A stretch of 64,000 bases of DNA from Corynebacterium sp. SCR221107 (GTDB taxonomy: Bacteria; Actinomycetota; Actinomycetes; Mycobacteriales; Mycobacteriaceae): positions 1,798,001 to 1,862,000 of the forward strand of contig NZ_CP115670.1 of the NCBI RefSeq assembly GCF_027886475.1. Reading direction: 5' to 3'. Every line of letters begins with the position of its first letter. Within the stretch, counting starts at the first letter, position 1. Below are positions 37,815 to 47,429 of the stretch, in pieces. Position numbers and translations under genes: made by a program. The notes under the pieces are model-generated. The model ran no database searches, was not told where the DNA came from, and worked only from the letters and a program-made list of their open reading frames with translations.

Positions 37815-38339
37815 TTAGCGTGCAGCTTCGATCTGAATAGCCTGTGCGACAGCCTGAACGATTGCGGCAACGCGAATTGCCTCCCAGACCTGCTCCTTGG
37901 TCAGGCTTTCCTCGCGAACGGTGTGTTCATGCGAAACGAGGCACTGCTCACAGCCGTTGATGGAAGAAACAGCCAGGGACCACAGCTCGAAGTCGGCCTT
38001 CTCAACGCCTGGCTTGGAGATGATGTTCATGCGCAGGCCGAACTTGACCTGTGCATAGTCATCACCGAGCCAGTGCTTTGCGCGGTAGGCCACATTGTTC
38101 ATTGCCATGACCGTGGCAGCGCCGTAGGCAGCCTCGATGGCCTCGGGCGACAGGTGGGACGCAGCCTCCTCCGCAATCTCAGAAATCACGGTGTCGTTGC
38201 GGGTAGCTGCCGCGCAGGCAAGCAGGGTACCCCACAGCTGCTGCTCATTGAGCTCGGTGGAGCGAGAGATGGTACCCAGGTTCAGCTTCTGATCCTTGGC
38301 GTACTCCGGGAGAGATGACTTGAGGTTATCGATAGACAT
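37815..38339 (-). CDS. ahpD: Alkyl hydroperoxide reductase subunit AhpD
   Basis: A 174-residue carboxymuconolactone-decarboxylase-fold protein that recycles AhpC, linking it to lipoyl-dependent reductant. The CxxC-and-His active site is seen in [17 protein letters not shown], preceded by the proton-relay Glu region EKADFELW. Length equals the mycobacterial protein. It starts only 6 bases after the ahpC stop, so the two are one transcript. No strong ribosome-binding site is seen, which suggests translational coupling. Peroxidase reductant specificity is family knowledge. Confidence 0.95.
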   Translation of the reverse strand: MSIDNLKSSLPEYAKDQKLNLGTISRSTELNEQQLWGTLLACAAATRNDTVISEIAEEAASHLSPEAIEAAYGAATVMAMNNVAYRAKHWLGDDYAQVKFGLRMNIISKPGVEKADFELWSLAVSSINGCEQCLVSHEHTVREESLTKEQVWEAIRVAAIVQAVAQAIQIEAAR

Positions 38340-38345
38340 AGGCGG

Positions 38346-38942
38346 TTAATTCAGGCCTTCCTGGAGCTCAGCGAACTTGTCGATGTTCTTGGTTGGGTCG
38401 TTCTTCTGCCAGTTGCAAGCGCAGACCTCTTCGGACTGCAATGCGTCGAGCACGCGCAGAACCTCGTCAACATTGCGACCAACAGCATCCGGGGTAACGG
38501 AGACGAACTGGATGATGCCGTCTGGGTCGATGATGAAAGTGGCACGGTCAGCAACGCCGTCAGCGTTCTCAACGCCGAGGGCCTTGATGAGGTCGTGCTT
38601 GATGTCGGAAAACATCGGGAACGGGATCTCCTTCAGCTCTGGGTGGGTTGCACGCCAGTTGAAGTGGGAGAACTCGTTATCCACGGAGCCACCGAGAACC
38701 TGGGTGTCACGGTCCTGGAATTCCTCATCCAGCTTGCCGAAGGCAGCGATCTCGGTTGGGCACACGAAGGTGAAGTCCTTCGGGTAGAAGAAGACGACCT
38801 TCCACTTGCCCGGGTAGCTTTCGGAAGTGACGGTCTCGAAGTAGTCCTCCGGCTGCGTGGCGTTCACATCGTGCAGATCGCCACCCTTGAGGGCGGTGAG
38901 GGTAAACTCAGGGAACTTCTCGCCTACGGTCAAAATAGCCAT
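38346..38942 (-). CDS. ahpC: Alkyl hydroperoxide reductase subunit AhpC (peroxiredoxin)
   Basis: A 198-residue 2-Cys peroxiredoxin reducing organic hydroperoxides and peroxynitrite. The peroxidatic cysteine is in FFYPKDFTFVCPTEIAAFG and the resolving cysteine in EEVCACNWQKND near the C-terminus. ATG 38942 has GGAGG at 7-base spacing and yields the family start MAILTVGEKFPEF; the longer frame to 38984 is rejected. It is divergent from oxyR, whose product is expected to control it. Confidence 0.96.
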   Translation of the reverse strand: MAILTVGEKFPEFTLTALKGGDLHDVNATQPEDYFETVTSESYPGKWKVVFFYPKDFTFVCPTEIAAFGKLDEEFQDRDTQVLGGSVDNEFSHFNWRATHPELKEIPFPMFSDIKHDLIKALGVENADGVADRATFIIDPDGIIQFVSVTPDAVGRNVDEVLRVLDALQSEEVCACNWQKNDPTKNIDKFAELQEGLN

Positions 38943-39362
38943 CTCATGTCCTCCAATTAGGCTAGGTTTGAAAATTAGTGCCAACTATTGGTGCTGGTCG
39001 ACCCTTCCCACCGTGTTGGCCTGCCGGTCGCCACACCCAAATGTGCAGCTCCGAAAAGTCGCTTTTCGCAAAAGAAAATCCCAGTTCAACAGGCACCATT
39101 TCAAAGGCACCTCACCAAACCGACTAAAGGTAAGAGTTTTCTTTATTGAATCCAACCACCAAATAAAGTTTAGGCTCCGCCATCCAGTAGCGCTAGCGAC
39201 TAACCCCTTTATGGCCAAGGCCTTCAAGTGTATAGCGCCAGTGATTAGCCAAAAGGCCCGCATTTGGTTCACCTAACTAATCAAGAGCCTCCAATATACT
39301 AAACCTATCTAATTGGCGCTGTCAATATGAAATCCCTCTGAACTTGTATATAGTTTATAGGT
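38943..39362. other. 420-bp ahpC-oxyR divergent regulatory region
   Basis: Holds the oxyR -10 at 39349-39354 and the ahpC ribosome-binding site. AT-rich DNA at 39290-39360 with repeated CTAT/ATAG steps is the likely OxyR-binding zone, but I cannot define a site with confidence. Confidence 0.55.
39349..39354 (+). promoter_or_regulatory. Leaderless -10 element (TATAGT) for oxyR
   Basis: TATAGT ends 8 nt before ATG 39363; no Shine-Dalgarno is present. Confidence 0.65.
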
Positions 39363-40295
39363 ATGGCCAATAAGGAATACCGCCCTACGCTTGCGCAGTT
39401 ACGTACCTTCGTGACTATTGCCGAGAACAAGCACTTCGGCACGGCTGCAGCAAAGCTCAACATCTCACAGCCCTCGCTTTCCCAGGCGCTGGTGGCCCTT
39501 GAGGCCGGTCTGGGAGTTCAACTCATTGAGCGTTCCACCCGGAGGGTGATCGTCACTCCTGCCGGCGAAGGTCTACTCCCCTATGCCAAGGCAACACTGG
39601 ATGCGGCCGATACTTTCATCGCGTTCGCCCATGGTGCTTCGGGGACGTTATCTGGACCTTTGTCCTTAGGTATCATCCCCACCATCGCGCCGTATATCCT
39701 TCCGGGACTGCTCGAGAGCACTCAACGCGACTTTCCAGATCTTGAACTGCGCATCGTCGAGGATCAAACTCAGCATCTTTATCATCAGCTCAAGGACGGT
39801 CACATCGACTGCGCAGTGTTGGCTCTTCCCACGGAACAGCATGGGCTTACAGAGGTTCCGCTCTATGAAGAAGACTTCATCATGGTGGTGCCAGCCAATC
39901 ACCCCTTTGCCGGGCGCGATGACCTTCAGCTCAAACACCTCAAGGATGTTGATCTCCTCCTGCTCGAAGACGGCCACTGTCTCCACGATCAGGTTGTCAA
40001 CCTTTGTCGACAGGTGGAGGTCAATCCGGAGACCTCCCCCTTGGCTGAAACTCGCGCCGCATCATTGACCACCGTGCTTCAGCTCGTCGGCGCAGGAATT
40101 GGCGCGACCCTCGTCCCCGAATCCGCGGTCCCCATCGAGTGCCAACGCCCCACCATCCGTACCGCACATTTTGGCCCCAACGTCACTGCGTCTCGCAACG
40201 TGGGTCTGGTTTTTCGTTCCTCTTCTACACGCGTCGAGGAATTCCAGCAACTTGGAAAACTCGTTGCTGACGCTTATCGGGCAGTCATCGCTTAA
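39363..40295 (+). CDS. oxyR: LysR-type hydrogen peroxide regulator OxyR
   Basis: A 310-residue LysR-family regulator. The N-terminal HTH is RPTLAQLRTFVTIAENKHFGTAAAKLNISQPSLSQALVALE, and the effector domain starts at GPLSLGIIPTIAPYILP. The redox cysteines expected for OxyR are seen in DGHCLHDQVVNLCRQVE (two Cys separated by nine residues). In C. glutamicum and C. diphtheriae OxyR acts as a repressor of catalase and other peroxide-defence genes that is released by H2O2. It is divergent from ahpC/ahpD, the expected arrangement. Start ATG 39363 is leaderless. Confidence 0.93.
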   Translation: MANKEYRPTLAQLRTFVTIAENKHFGTAAAKLNISQPSLSQALVALEAGLGVQLIERSTRRVIVTPAGEGLLPYAKATLDAADTFIAFAHGASGTLSGPLSLGIIPTIAPYILPGLLESTQRDFPDLELRIVEDQTQHLYHQLKDGHIDCAVLALPTEQHGLTEVPLYEEDFIMVVPANHPFAGRDDLQLKHLKDVDLLLLEDGHCLHDQVVNLCRQVEVNPETSPLAETRAASLTTVLQLVGAGIGATLVPESAVPIECQRPTIRTAHFGPNVTASRNVGLVFRSSSTRVEEFQQLGKLVADAYRAVIA

Positions 40296-40535
40296 ACCCA
40301 CCTTCTGTCGAAAGCGCGGTCTGATTCCGCAGTGCTTCCATGGCACATGTGCTTTACGTGCTAATCGGTTGTGCTCACAGCTTTCGCGTTCGTTGCCTTA
40401 ACGACGTTGCAAGGCGCGCAGAATCTAGCGTTGACTCCGCGAACTACGTGCGTGCCCGCCACGGCGACTGCAGCTAGGGCACCACTTTGTGTGGGCCAGT
40501 TAGTATTTCGACTCGTTTTCATCCTTATGGCTAGG

Positions 40536-40572
40536 CAGGCTGGAGGTACCTCACTTCCGGCCTGTTTTTTTT
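40536..40572 (+). terminator. Strong terminator 240 bp downstream of oxyR
   Basis: CAGGCTGGAG pairs with TTCCGGCCTG (two G-T pairs), followed by eight T residues. The distance from oxyR leaves open a small RNA ending here. Confidence 0.8.
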
Positions 40573-40660
40573 GTTCTCAAGCAATACGTTGCGCGAGGTG
40601 GTTCGCGCAAGCTCGATACACACGAAAACCACAGGAGTCGGCTAGTTTATGAATGCTACT

Positions 40661-40795
40661 TTGCTTTCCGACGTTTCCTAGGCGTCCTGCGAATGCACGC
40701 GCCTAAGCCCTACCACGCCCCGCAGAACAAGCCGTGCCCGCAGTCCACCACGAGGCCGTACTGTGCCGACCATGGTCGTCGGAAAGCGATAATGC
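40661..40795. repeat. Inverted pair of GCTTTCCGACG 11-mers
   Basis: GCTTTCCGACG near 40663 and its reverse complement CGTCGGAAAGC near 40778-40788 flank a non-coding segment of about 110-115 bp. Other intergenic copies lie near 48531 (reverse), 55040 (one mismatch) and 59430. Confidence 0.5.
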
Positions 40796-41005
40796 ACAAG
40801 ACATAGCAAGGCAAAAGCAGCCGCGCCAACAACCTCGCACGGGCAGGACCTACAGGTGTCAGTCGCGAAGAACGCCGCGAAGATCACTGTGGCGACTAAG
40901 ACTCAACCTTGCGTATGAGTCGCTCCAGGCAAGTGTCATCCCTCTCGACGCCACCTTTGCTTGCCTTCCGTGCGCACGCCATGCGGTATTTGGCGTGCAA
41001 TTCAC

Positions 41006-41011
41006 TAGAAT
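41006..41011 (+). promoter_or_regulatory. -10 element (TAGAAT) for hrpA
   Basis: TAGAAT ends 11 nt before ATG 41023, giving at most a few nucleotides of leader. Confidence 0.45.
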
Positions 41012-41022
41012 GTTGCTTGATT

Positions 41023-44000
41023 ATGAACAGTGAACATCGCAATCACGCAGCACAAACCGCTTCTTCCGCATACTCTGGTACCTCAACCGCCAAACACACC
41101 CCTGCTGGCGGGAACGATGCGTCCGCGGGTCAACAGCCAGACCGCAACGTACAACGGGAACGAGGACGCGACTACGGACAGGCGAATTCCGGTGACAAAC
41201 GCAACAAAAAGCACCGGAAGCGGTCTCGGCGAAAAGCACGTGCCCGACACGCTCAGGATGATTACTCCCGTGCGGTTAGCCCAGAGGTGGCAGCACGCCG
41301 AGCAGACCTCGAAAAGTCGCTTGACAATGTGAGCATTACCAACGCCCAGGGCTTTCACCGCAGGCTTCGCAAGGCGGCATCGTTGCGAGCACTCGATGCG
41401 ATTGCCTTAGATGTTGACAAGGCGGCGCGCGCGGTGGAGGAAAGAAAAGCGCATATTCCGGAGATCACGTTCCCCGACAACCTGCCCGTTTCCGAGCGGG
41501 TCGATGATATCGCCCGCGCCATCATGGACAACCAGGTTGTCATTATCGCCGGCGAGACCGGCTCCGGAAAGACCACCCAGATTCCGAAGATCTGCCTGTC
41601 CATCGGACGAGGCATTCGCGGCCGAATTGGACATACCCAACCCCGCCGTCTGGCTGCCCGCACCGTCGCAGAACGCATCGCTTTTGAGACGGAAACGCAG
41701 ATCGGTGATCTCGTTGGCTACGCCATTCGATTCGATGACGTCGTCTCCGAACGCACCGCCGTCAAGATCATGACCGACGGCATCCTGCTGGCCGAAATGC
41801 AGCGCGATCACTATCTCAATGCCTACGACACCATCATCATCGACGAGGCCCACGAGCGCAGCCTCAACATCGATTTCCTTCTGGGCTACCTCAAACAACT
41901 ACTGCCGCACCGACCGGATCTGAAGGTGATCATCACCTCGGCAACCATCGACCCAGAGCGCTTTGCCAAACATTTCGCCGACGCCGAAGGAAACCCGGCC
42001 CCAGTCATCGAAGTCTCGGGGCGCACCTATCCGGTGGAAATCTTGTACCGCCCACTGGAGGCACACGTTGGCGAAAAAACCGTCGATATCGACCCCGTTG
42101 ACGGACTCATCGGCGCGCTAGAAGAACTCATGGAGTACGGGCCGGGCGATATCCTTTGCTTCTTTGCAGGCGAGGCTGACATCCGGGAGGCTCGCGAAGC
42201 TATCGATGGGCAGAAGTGGCGCGGCGTTGAGGTCGTGCCCTTATATGGACGACTATCAAACGAAGAACAGCACAAGGTCTTTCGCCCTCACGCTGGCCGA
42301 CGCATCGTGCTGGCCACCAATATCGCGGAAACCTCCCTTACGGTTCCAGGCATCCATTTCGTCATCGACACCGGAACGGCACGTATTTCTCGGTATTCGC
42401 TAAAAAACAAGGTCCAACGCCTGCCCATCGAGCCAATTTCCAAGGCCAGTGCCAACCAGCGCTCAGGACGATGTGGGCGCGTCGCCGACGGAATCGCCAT
42501 CCGTTTGTATTCTGAGGACGATTTTTTAGCCCGGCCCGACTTCACCGATCCTGAGATCTTGCGTACCAACCTAGCGAGTGTCATCCTCCAGATGGCAAGC
42601 CTTCGGCTAGGTGATATCGATGAGTTTCCTTTCATCGAAAAACCCGACACCCGTTCTATCCGCGACGGCCTGCTCTTGCTGCACGAGCTCGGCGCCTTAG
42701 CCAATGCCACCTCAGAAGGGGGCACCCCTAAACTGACCTCTGTAGGCAAAACCTTGGCCCGCATTCCAGTCGATCCGCGGATGGCACGCATGCTCATTGA
42801 AGGGCACAAACTTGGTTGCTTGGATGCCGTCAACGTGATCGTTGCCGCCTTGTCGATTCAAGACGTCCGCGAGCGCCCGACCGAGAAACAAGCACAGGCA
42901 GACTCTGCCCACGCTCGATTCCGGGACAAGAATTCAGACTTCCTCACCTACCTCAACCTCTGGAACTATCTTGCCGAGGAACGCGCCGCGCTGACAGGCA
43001 ACGCTTTCAAGAAGAAGATCCAATCGGAATTCCTCCACTACATGCGCATTCGCGAATGGTGGGATCTCGTGCGCCAGTTGCGCAATATAGAGGACCAGAT
43101 CGGCTGGGACGCTCCCAGAGACGATGTAACCCACCCCGATGACGACCTCGTCCATCAGGCCTTGTTGGCAGGCCTGCTCTCACACATCGGGATCCGCATC
43201 AGCGACTCCCGCGAGTTTCAAGGAGCACGCAACACAAAGTTCGCCATCTTCCCCGGCTCAGCCCTTGCCAAGAAACCACCGCAGTACCTGATGGCCTCCG
43301 AACTCGTGGAAACCTCTCGGCTGTGGGCTCGCGACGTGGCCTCCATCCAACCACGTTGGGTGGAGAACCTAGCCGGTGACCTCCTAAAATACCAGTATAC
43401 GGAGCCACACTGGTCCTCCAAACACACCAATGCTATGTGCTACCAGCGCGCAACGCTCTACGGTGTCCCGGTGATCGCGGATCGCCTCGTCCCCTTCGCG
43501 CGCCTGCATCCAGATCAGGCACGCGAGATGTTTATTCGCCATGCCCTCGTCGAAGGCGAATGGACGACGCACCATGAATTCTTCCACGCCAATTCCGCCA
43601 AGCTAGAAGACGCCCAAGCAGTCGAGGCCAAGGCGCGCCGCCGCGATCTCATCGTCGATGACGAGGCGCTTTTTGGCTTCTACTCACGTCGCATCCCCAA
43701 AGACGTGGTGTCAGGTGCGACCTTTGATAAGTGGTGGAAAAAGACCCGAAAGTCGCAACCGGATCTGCTCGACTTCGATCCGGAGAAACTGTTGCAGGAT
43801 GCGGCAGAGGAGATTACCGAAGAGCAATTCCCAGACACCTGGCGCCAGGGAAGCGTCGAGTTGAACCTGAGCTATGTGTTTGAACCAAGTGCTGTCGACG
43901 ACGGTGTCACAATGGAAGTGCCCATTCCCCTCTTGGGCGGTCTTTCATCTGAAGGGTGCGAATGGCTCGTGCCAGGAATGCGGGTTGAATTAGTTACCGA

Positions 44001-45177
44001 GCTGATCCGCAGCCTGCCCAAGCATATTCGACGCCTGGTGGTCCCGGCACCCAATTTCGCCGAAAAGATCACTCCGGATCTGCATCCTGAGCGCGGTGAA
44101 CTCTACGTCCAACTTGCGGCAAGACTTCAAGAGATTACTCGGGTCAGCGTTGACCACACCGATTTCGATCTGGAAAAGATCCCAGCTCATCTCAAGATGC
44201 GCTACGCAGCGGTGGACAGGAAGGGCAAAATTGTCGATGCCGATCGCGACCTCGAGTCACTCAAACGTCGCCGCGCCAACCAGATCAAGTCCTCCGTTTC
44301 CCGAGTCAACCGGCGTATCGAGCAGGAAGAGTCTTCCACCTGGACACGCGACACCTTGGGCGAAATCAAGGAGGACATCAACACCACCGTCGATGGTCAC
44401 AAGGTCAAGGCGTATCCCGCGCTCGTGGCCACCGCCAACGGTTTTGCGGTCAAGGCAATGCCCACTAAGCAGGAAGCCGATGCCGCCATTCTCGCTGCCA
44501 ACCTCACGATGTTGCTGCGAGAAATCCAGGTCAATACGCAAAAGTCCCTCAATGGACTGCCGCTGAAACAACGGGTAGCGGTGGAGAATTATCCACACGG
44601 TGGTCCCAATGGTCTCATCAACGACATTCGCACGGCAGCAATTCGTGACCTCATGATGGAACACGGTGGCCCCGTTCGTTCCCCGGAAGCCTTCCAGACA
44701 CTACTGGCCACGATTCGTCCCATGGTCCCCGGTCGGGTACGTCAGATCGTGGTTGGTCTCGCCCCAGGGCTCGTGTCCTACTTCGATGTGCAAAGCAAGC
44801 TTCAAGGCTGGACTGGTGACGCCATCGAGGATCTTCGGCGTCAGTTGGATTTCTTGCTTCCCGAACATGCTGTAGCCAAGTACGGACTTCCCCGACTCAA
44901 GCACTTGCCCCGCTACCTTCAAGCGATGAGCATCCGGCTCGAGGAAATGGACCGGAATCCAAGCAAGGACCAACAGCGGCAAGATATTGTCAACAACCTT
45001 GAGGCTCAGCTTGCCCAGGCAATGAAGGCTAAGCCCCACAACTCCGTTCGGGTCAGCGACATCCGCGACATCCAGTGGATGATCCAAGAGCTTCGGGTAA
45101 GCCTTTTCGCCCAGCGTCTCGGCACGGCCCAAAGCGTGTCCGAGCGAAAGATTGCCAAGGCGATCCAAGCGCTATAG
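41023..45177 (+). CDS. hrpA: ATP-dependent RNA helicase HrpA (DEAH box)
   Basis: A 1384-residue DEAH/RHA-type RNA helicase. The N-terminal ~85 residues are hydrophilic and strongly basic (RNKKHRKRSRRKARARHAQDD). Motifs are Walker A IIAGETGSGKTTQIPK, Ia HTQPRRLAART, DEAH in TIIIDEAHERSLNIDF, SAT in VIITSATIDPERF, and motif VI NQRSGRCGRVADG. The HA2 and OB-like domains and a long C-terminal DUF3418-type region complete the expected HrpA architecture. ATG 41023 is chosen for a TAGAAT hexamer just upstream; the frame stays open to 40909. It converges with nrdR at a strong terminator. In E. coli HrpA is linked to mRNA processing and ribosome rescue. Confidence 0.95.
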   Translation: MNSEHRNHAAQTASSAYSGTSTAKHTPAGGNDASAGQQPDRNVQRERGRDYGQANSGDKRNKKHRKRSRRKARARHAQDDYSRAVSPEVAARRADLEKSLDNVSITNAQGFHRRLRKAASLRALDAIALDVDKAARAVEERKAHIPEITFPDNLPVSERVDDIARAIMDNQVVIIAGETGSGKTTQIPKICLSIGRGIRGRIGHTQPRRLAARTVAERIAFETETQIGDLVGYAIRFDDVVSERTAVKIMTDGILLAEMQRDHYLNAYDTIIIDEAHERSLNIDFLLGYLKQLLPHRPDLKVIITSATIDPERFAKHFADAEGNPAPVIEVSGRTYPVEILYRPLEAHVGEKTVDIDPVDGLIGALEELMEYGPGDILCFFAGEADIREAREAIDGQKWRGVEVVPLYGRLSNEEQHKVFRPHAGRRIVLATNIAETSLTVPGIHFVIDTGTARISRYSLKNKVQRLPIEPISKASANQRSGRCGRVADGIAIRLYSEDDFLARPDFTDPEILRTNLASVILQMASLRLGDIDEFPFIEKPDTRSIRDGLLLLHELGALANATSEGGTPKLTSVGKTLARIPVDPRMARMLIEGHKLGCLDAVNVIVAALSIQDVRERPTEKQAQADSAHARFRDKNSDFLTYLNLWNYLAEERAALTGNAFKKKIQSEFLHYMRIREWWDLVRQLRNIEDQIGWDAPRDDVTHPDDDLVHQALLAGLLSHIGIRISDSREFQGARNTKFAIFPGSALAKKPPQYLMASELVETSRLWARDVASIQPRWVENLAGDLLKYQYTEPHWSSKHTNAMCYQRATLYGVPVIADRLVPFARLHPDQAREMFIRHALVEGEWTTHHEFFHANSAKLEDAQAVEAKARRRDLIVDDEALFGFYSRRIPKDVVSGATFDKWWKKTRKSQPDLLDFDPEKLLQDAAEEITEEQFPDTWRQGSVELNLSYVFEPSAVDDGVTMEVPIPLLGGLSSEGCEWLVPGMRVELVTELIRSLPKHIRRLVVPAPNFAEKITPDLHPERGELYVQLAARLQEITRVSVDHTDFDLEKIPAHLKMRYAAVDRKGKIVDADRDLESLKRRRANQIKSSVSRVNRRIEQEESSTWTRDTLGEIKEDINTTVDGHKVKAYPALVATANGFAVKAMPTKQEADAAILAANLTMLLREIQVNTQKSLNGLPLKQRVAVENYPHGGPNGLINDIRTAAIRDLMMEHGGPVRSPEAFQTLLATIRPMVPGRVRQIVVGLAPGLVSYFDVQSKLQGWTGDAIEDLRRQLDFLLPEHAVAKYGLPRLKHLPRYLQAMSIRLEEMDRNPSKDQQRQDIVNNLEAQLAQAMKAKPHNSVRVSDIRDIQWMIQELRVSLFAQRLGTAQSVSERKIAKAIQAL

Positions 45178-45184
45178 AAAACTC

Positions 45185-45219
45185 ACGAGGGCGTAGGTAA
45201 ACACTACCTACGCCCTCGT
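45185..45219. terminator. Terminator between convergent hrpA and nrdR
   Basis: A perfect 15-bp stem (ACGAGGGCGTAGGTA and complement) with a 5-nt loop. Probably bidirectional. Confidence 0.88.
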
Positions 45220-45238
45220 TGTGAATATCGTCTAACGT

Positions 45239-45700
45239 CTAGGATTCCTTTTGCCGATCGCGTCTGCGCATGAGTCGAATCTCTGATTCAAAGTCATCTG
45301 CGCTCTCGAAAGACTTATACACGGAAGCAAAACGCAAATAGGCGACCTCATCCAGCTCGCGCAGTGGATCCAAGATTGCCAAACCAATTTCGTTGGCATA
45401 CACCTGCGACGACCCCTTATTACGTACTGACTCCTCTACTTCCTGGGCCAGCATCTTTAACGCGTCCTCGGAGACGTTGCGCCCTTGACAGGCGCGACGA
45501 ACTCCGATGATGACCTTTTCCCTACTGAAAGGTTCTGTGATTCCGTTTCGCTTAATAACCAGCAGTTGCGCCTTTTCTACTGTGGTGAAGCGCCCACCGC
45601 ATTCGGAGCATTCACGCCGCCTGCGGATTGCTGAGCCACCATCGATAACTCTGGAATCGATGACCTTGGAATGTTCGTTGTGACAGAAAGGGCAATGCAC
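45239..45700 (-). CDS. nrdR: Transcriptional repressor NrdR
   Basis: A 153-residue repressor of ribonucleotide reductase genes. The N-terminal zinc ribbon is [17 protein letters not shown] plus [20 protein letters not shown] (four Cys), followed by the ATP-cone domain ([27 protein letters not shown]). The length is typical. A TAAGAT hexamer at 45707-45712 lies 6 nt before GTG 45700, so it is probably leaderless. Divided from divS by about 50 bp in the same direction; an operon with divS is possible. Confidence 0.96.
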   Translation of the reverse strand: MHCPFCHNEHSKVIDSRVIDGGSAIRRRRECSECGGRFTTVEKAQLLVIKRNGITEPFSREKVIIGVRRACQGRNVSEDALKMLAQEVEESVRNKGSSQVYANEIGLAILDPLRELDEVAYLRFASVYKSFESADDFESEIRLMRRRDRQKES

Positions 45701-45706
45701 GAGTTC

Positions 45707-45712
45707 ATCTTA
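45707..45712 (-). promoter_or_regulatory. -10 element (TAAGAT) for nrdR
   Basis: On the minus strand TAAGAT ends 6 nt before GTG 45700. Confidence 0.5.
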
Positions 45713-45751
45713 CCCATCCCGCGAATCCAATTTATTCAGCAGCGTGACAAT

Positions 45752-46093
45752 TCACTGTGGTGTGGTCTGGAAGGCGGTGCTTTGCGTCAGCGAGTGTTGA
45801 GCCGGCGACTGGTTGATCTCGTCGTCCTTCGGTGCTGACGCCAGGATTCCGGCAAACAGAGTCAGCCCTAACACCACTCCCACGATGGCGCTAACGAATG
45901 AGTTTTGTGAGTTCGAACTTCGGTCCTGGTGCACCAATGAAGGTTGATTTTCCTGACCTAGCGTTCGAACACCTTGTGCATAACGTGCGAAGTCTAAGGT
46001 CTCCCCATCCCACGTAGATGCGGCAGGAACGACCTGCGCCGGCAACGGCTTCCGGCTATTGGATGAGTTAATACCTGAGAGTACAAGGGACAT
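45752..46093 (-). CDS. divS: DivS-like SOS cell-division suppressor
   Basis: A 113-residue small membrane protein in the position held by divS in C. glutamicum, divergent from lexA. The first ~70 residues are hydrophilic (MSLVLSGINSSNSRKPLPAQ and RYAQGVRTLGQENQP), followed by one transmembrane helix (SFVSAIVGVVLGLTLFAGILASAP) and a short Gln/Ser/Thr-rich tail. Three ATG codons occur in a row; the third (46093) has the best spacing (6 nt) from AAAGGA, so it is used. DivS blocks septum formation after DNA damage. The assignment rests on position, topology and the SOS boxes, not on strong sequence identity; I do not see a LysM-type domain. Confidence 0.68.
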   Translation of the reverse strand: MSLVLSGINSSNSRKPLPAQVVPAASTWDGETLDFARYAQGVRTLGQENQPSLVHQDRSSNSQNSFVSAIVGVVLGLTLFAGILASAPKDDEINQSPAQHSLTQSTAFQTTPQ

Positions 46094-46205
46094 CATCATT
46101 CCTTTCCACGAAAGATAGAATTGGGGCTCCTCATGTGGCACGTTTGCTTCAAGCGGAGAGCATAGCCAGCACTCACCCCATCAAAAACATGAGGAAGTTG
46201 TTTTT

Positions 46206-46221
46206 TCGCTTACTTGTTCGA
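46206..46221. promoter_or_regulatory. SOS-box-like sequence, divS side
   Basis: On the minus strand it reads TCGAACAAGTAAGCGA, matching 13 of 16 positions of the corynebacterial LexA consensus TCGAACANNTGTTCGA. Confidence 0.5.
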
Positions 46222-46266
46222 AGTATGGATCACGGCAGAGATTCTGTCAACTATTCTGGCCATTTT

Positions 46267-46282
46267 TCGAACACCTGTACCG
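46267..46282. promoter_or_regulatory. SOS-box-like sequence, lexA side
   Basis: TCGAACACCTGTACCG matches about 13 of 16 positions of TCGAACANNTGTTCGA; the first half-site is perfect. Confidence 0.6.
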
Positions 46283-46653
46283 CGATTGGAGCCCATCGAC
46301 TAAACTTGCCTATGAACAATCAAATACGTATTCGAAGTGCCAGTAACACTGCACTTTCCAGTCTCATTCAGTCCCCTACAAGTGGGTTCGCTCCACGGTA
46401 AGCTGGGCCATTCACAGCCCAGCTTCCCAGTTTCAACAGCACCCAGATTCCACAGGAGGGATTGACTCGATGGTGCCTGGTTTTCTACGGGCGCCATCGC
46501 ATTGAGACTCGGAAGATTTTGGACTTCAAGTCCAACGCTTTTTACGCGGTTCAATTCCAATCCCCAAAGATCGAGTTAAAACCCGCACCAAAAGTCCACA
46601 TTTTGCCGAATAAATTCAAAAAAGATCCACACGGAAGGATAGATCTAAAGACC

Positions 46654-47361
46654 ATGAGCCCCGCGAAGAAGTCTTCAGAATCCAAAGGACGAGGTCTTAC
46701 CGATCGCCAGCGCCGAATCCTTGAGGTCATCAATGACGCCGTTGTCTTGCGCGGCTACCCACCGAGCATCCGCGAGATTGGCGATGCGGCCGGTCTTCAG
46801 TCCACCTCCTCCGTGGCCTATCAGCTCAAGGAACTGGAGAAGAAGGGGTATCTTCGACGTGACCCCAACAAGCCTCGCGCTGTGGATGTTCGAGTCCTGC
46901 CCGAGGTAGCCAAGAAGCCCGGAAAGAAGACCACCAAAGAGGTCCCAACCAGCCCCATCCCCGAGGAGCTTGCGAGCCAATCATCAGGAATCTCCATGGT
47001 TCCAGTGGTCGGCTCTATCGCAGCCGGAGCCCCCATTCTCGCCGAAGAAAATGTTTCTACGTACTTCCCTCTCCCCACCGACATCGTCGGCGAAGGCGAC
47101 CTATTTACACTCGAGGTTGTGGGGGACTCGATGATCGATGCCGGCATCCTCAACGGTGACTGGGTGGTTGTTCGCTCGCAACCTGCAGTTGAGCAGGGCG
47201 AATTTGCCGCCGCACTCATTGACGGTGAAGCAACAGTCAAAGAGTTTTTCCGCGATGATTCGGGCATCTACCTCCTGCCACATAATCCCGCCTACGATCC
47301 CATCGACGGTACCCATGCGATCATCATGGGCAAGGTCGTCTCTGTGATGCGCAAACTTTAA
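46654..47361 (+). CDS. lexA: SOS regulator LexA
   Basis: A 235-residue LexA repressor. The N-terminal winged HTH is [45 protein letters not shown] Lys/Pro-rich linker of about 45 residues precedes the self-cleavage domain, which has the Ala-Gly cleavage site in [13 protein letters not shown], the catalytic Ser in [11 protein letters not shown] and the Lys in EATVKEFF. It represses DNA-damage genes until RecA filaments promote its autocleavage. ATG 46654 gives the family N-terminus; the frame runs on upstream to 46462, but those residues are not LexA-like. The nearest GGAAGGA is 15 bases upstream, a poor spacing. SOS-box-like sequences upstream imply autoregulation. Confidence 0.95.
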   Translation: MSPAKKSSESKGRGLTDRQRRILEVINDAVVLRGYPPSIREIGDAAGLQSTSSVAYQLKELEKKGYLRRDPNKPRAVDVRVLPEVAKKPGKKTTKEVPTSPIPEELASQSSGISMVPVVGSIAAGAPILAEENVSTYFPLPTDIVGEGDLFTLEVVGDSMIDAGILNGDWVVVRSQPAVEQGEFAAALIDGEATVKEFFRDDSGIYLLPHNPAYDPIDGTHAIIMGKVVSVMRKL

Positions 47362-47396
47362 GCAACCGCGTCCTCCTTCTTGGCTCTAGCCGATTG

Positions 47397-47429
47397 ACCC
47401 CGTGTCAGATTCATTCTGGCTCGGGGTTT
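47397..47429 (+). terminator. Terminator after lexA
   Basis: ACCCCG pairs with CGGGGT, with inner CAGA/TCTG pairing, followed by TTT. Confidence 0.65.

Larger units (their letters stand above)
40296..41022. other. 727-bp spacer between oxyR and hrpA
   Basis: Contains a strong terminator (40536-40572), an inverted pair of the GCTTTCCGACG 11-mer about 130 bp apart (40661-40795), and the hrpA -10 at its right end. No coding frame is credible. Confidence 0.6.
46100..46653. other. Divergent divS-lexA regulatory region
   Basis: A 554-bp spacer with two SOS-box-like sequences (46206-46221 and 46267-46282) about 60 bp apart. Nothing else is recognised. Confidence 0.6.

Noticed and set aside
39270..39295. 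A DtxR-box-like stretch upstream of ahpC
   Set aside because: Too many mismatches to the 19-bp DtxR consensus when aligned position by position.
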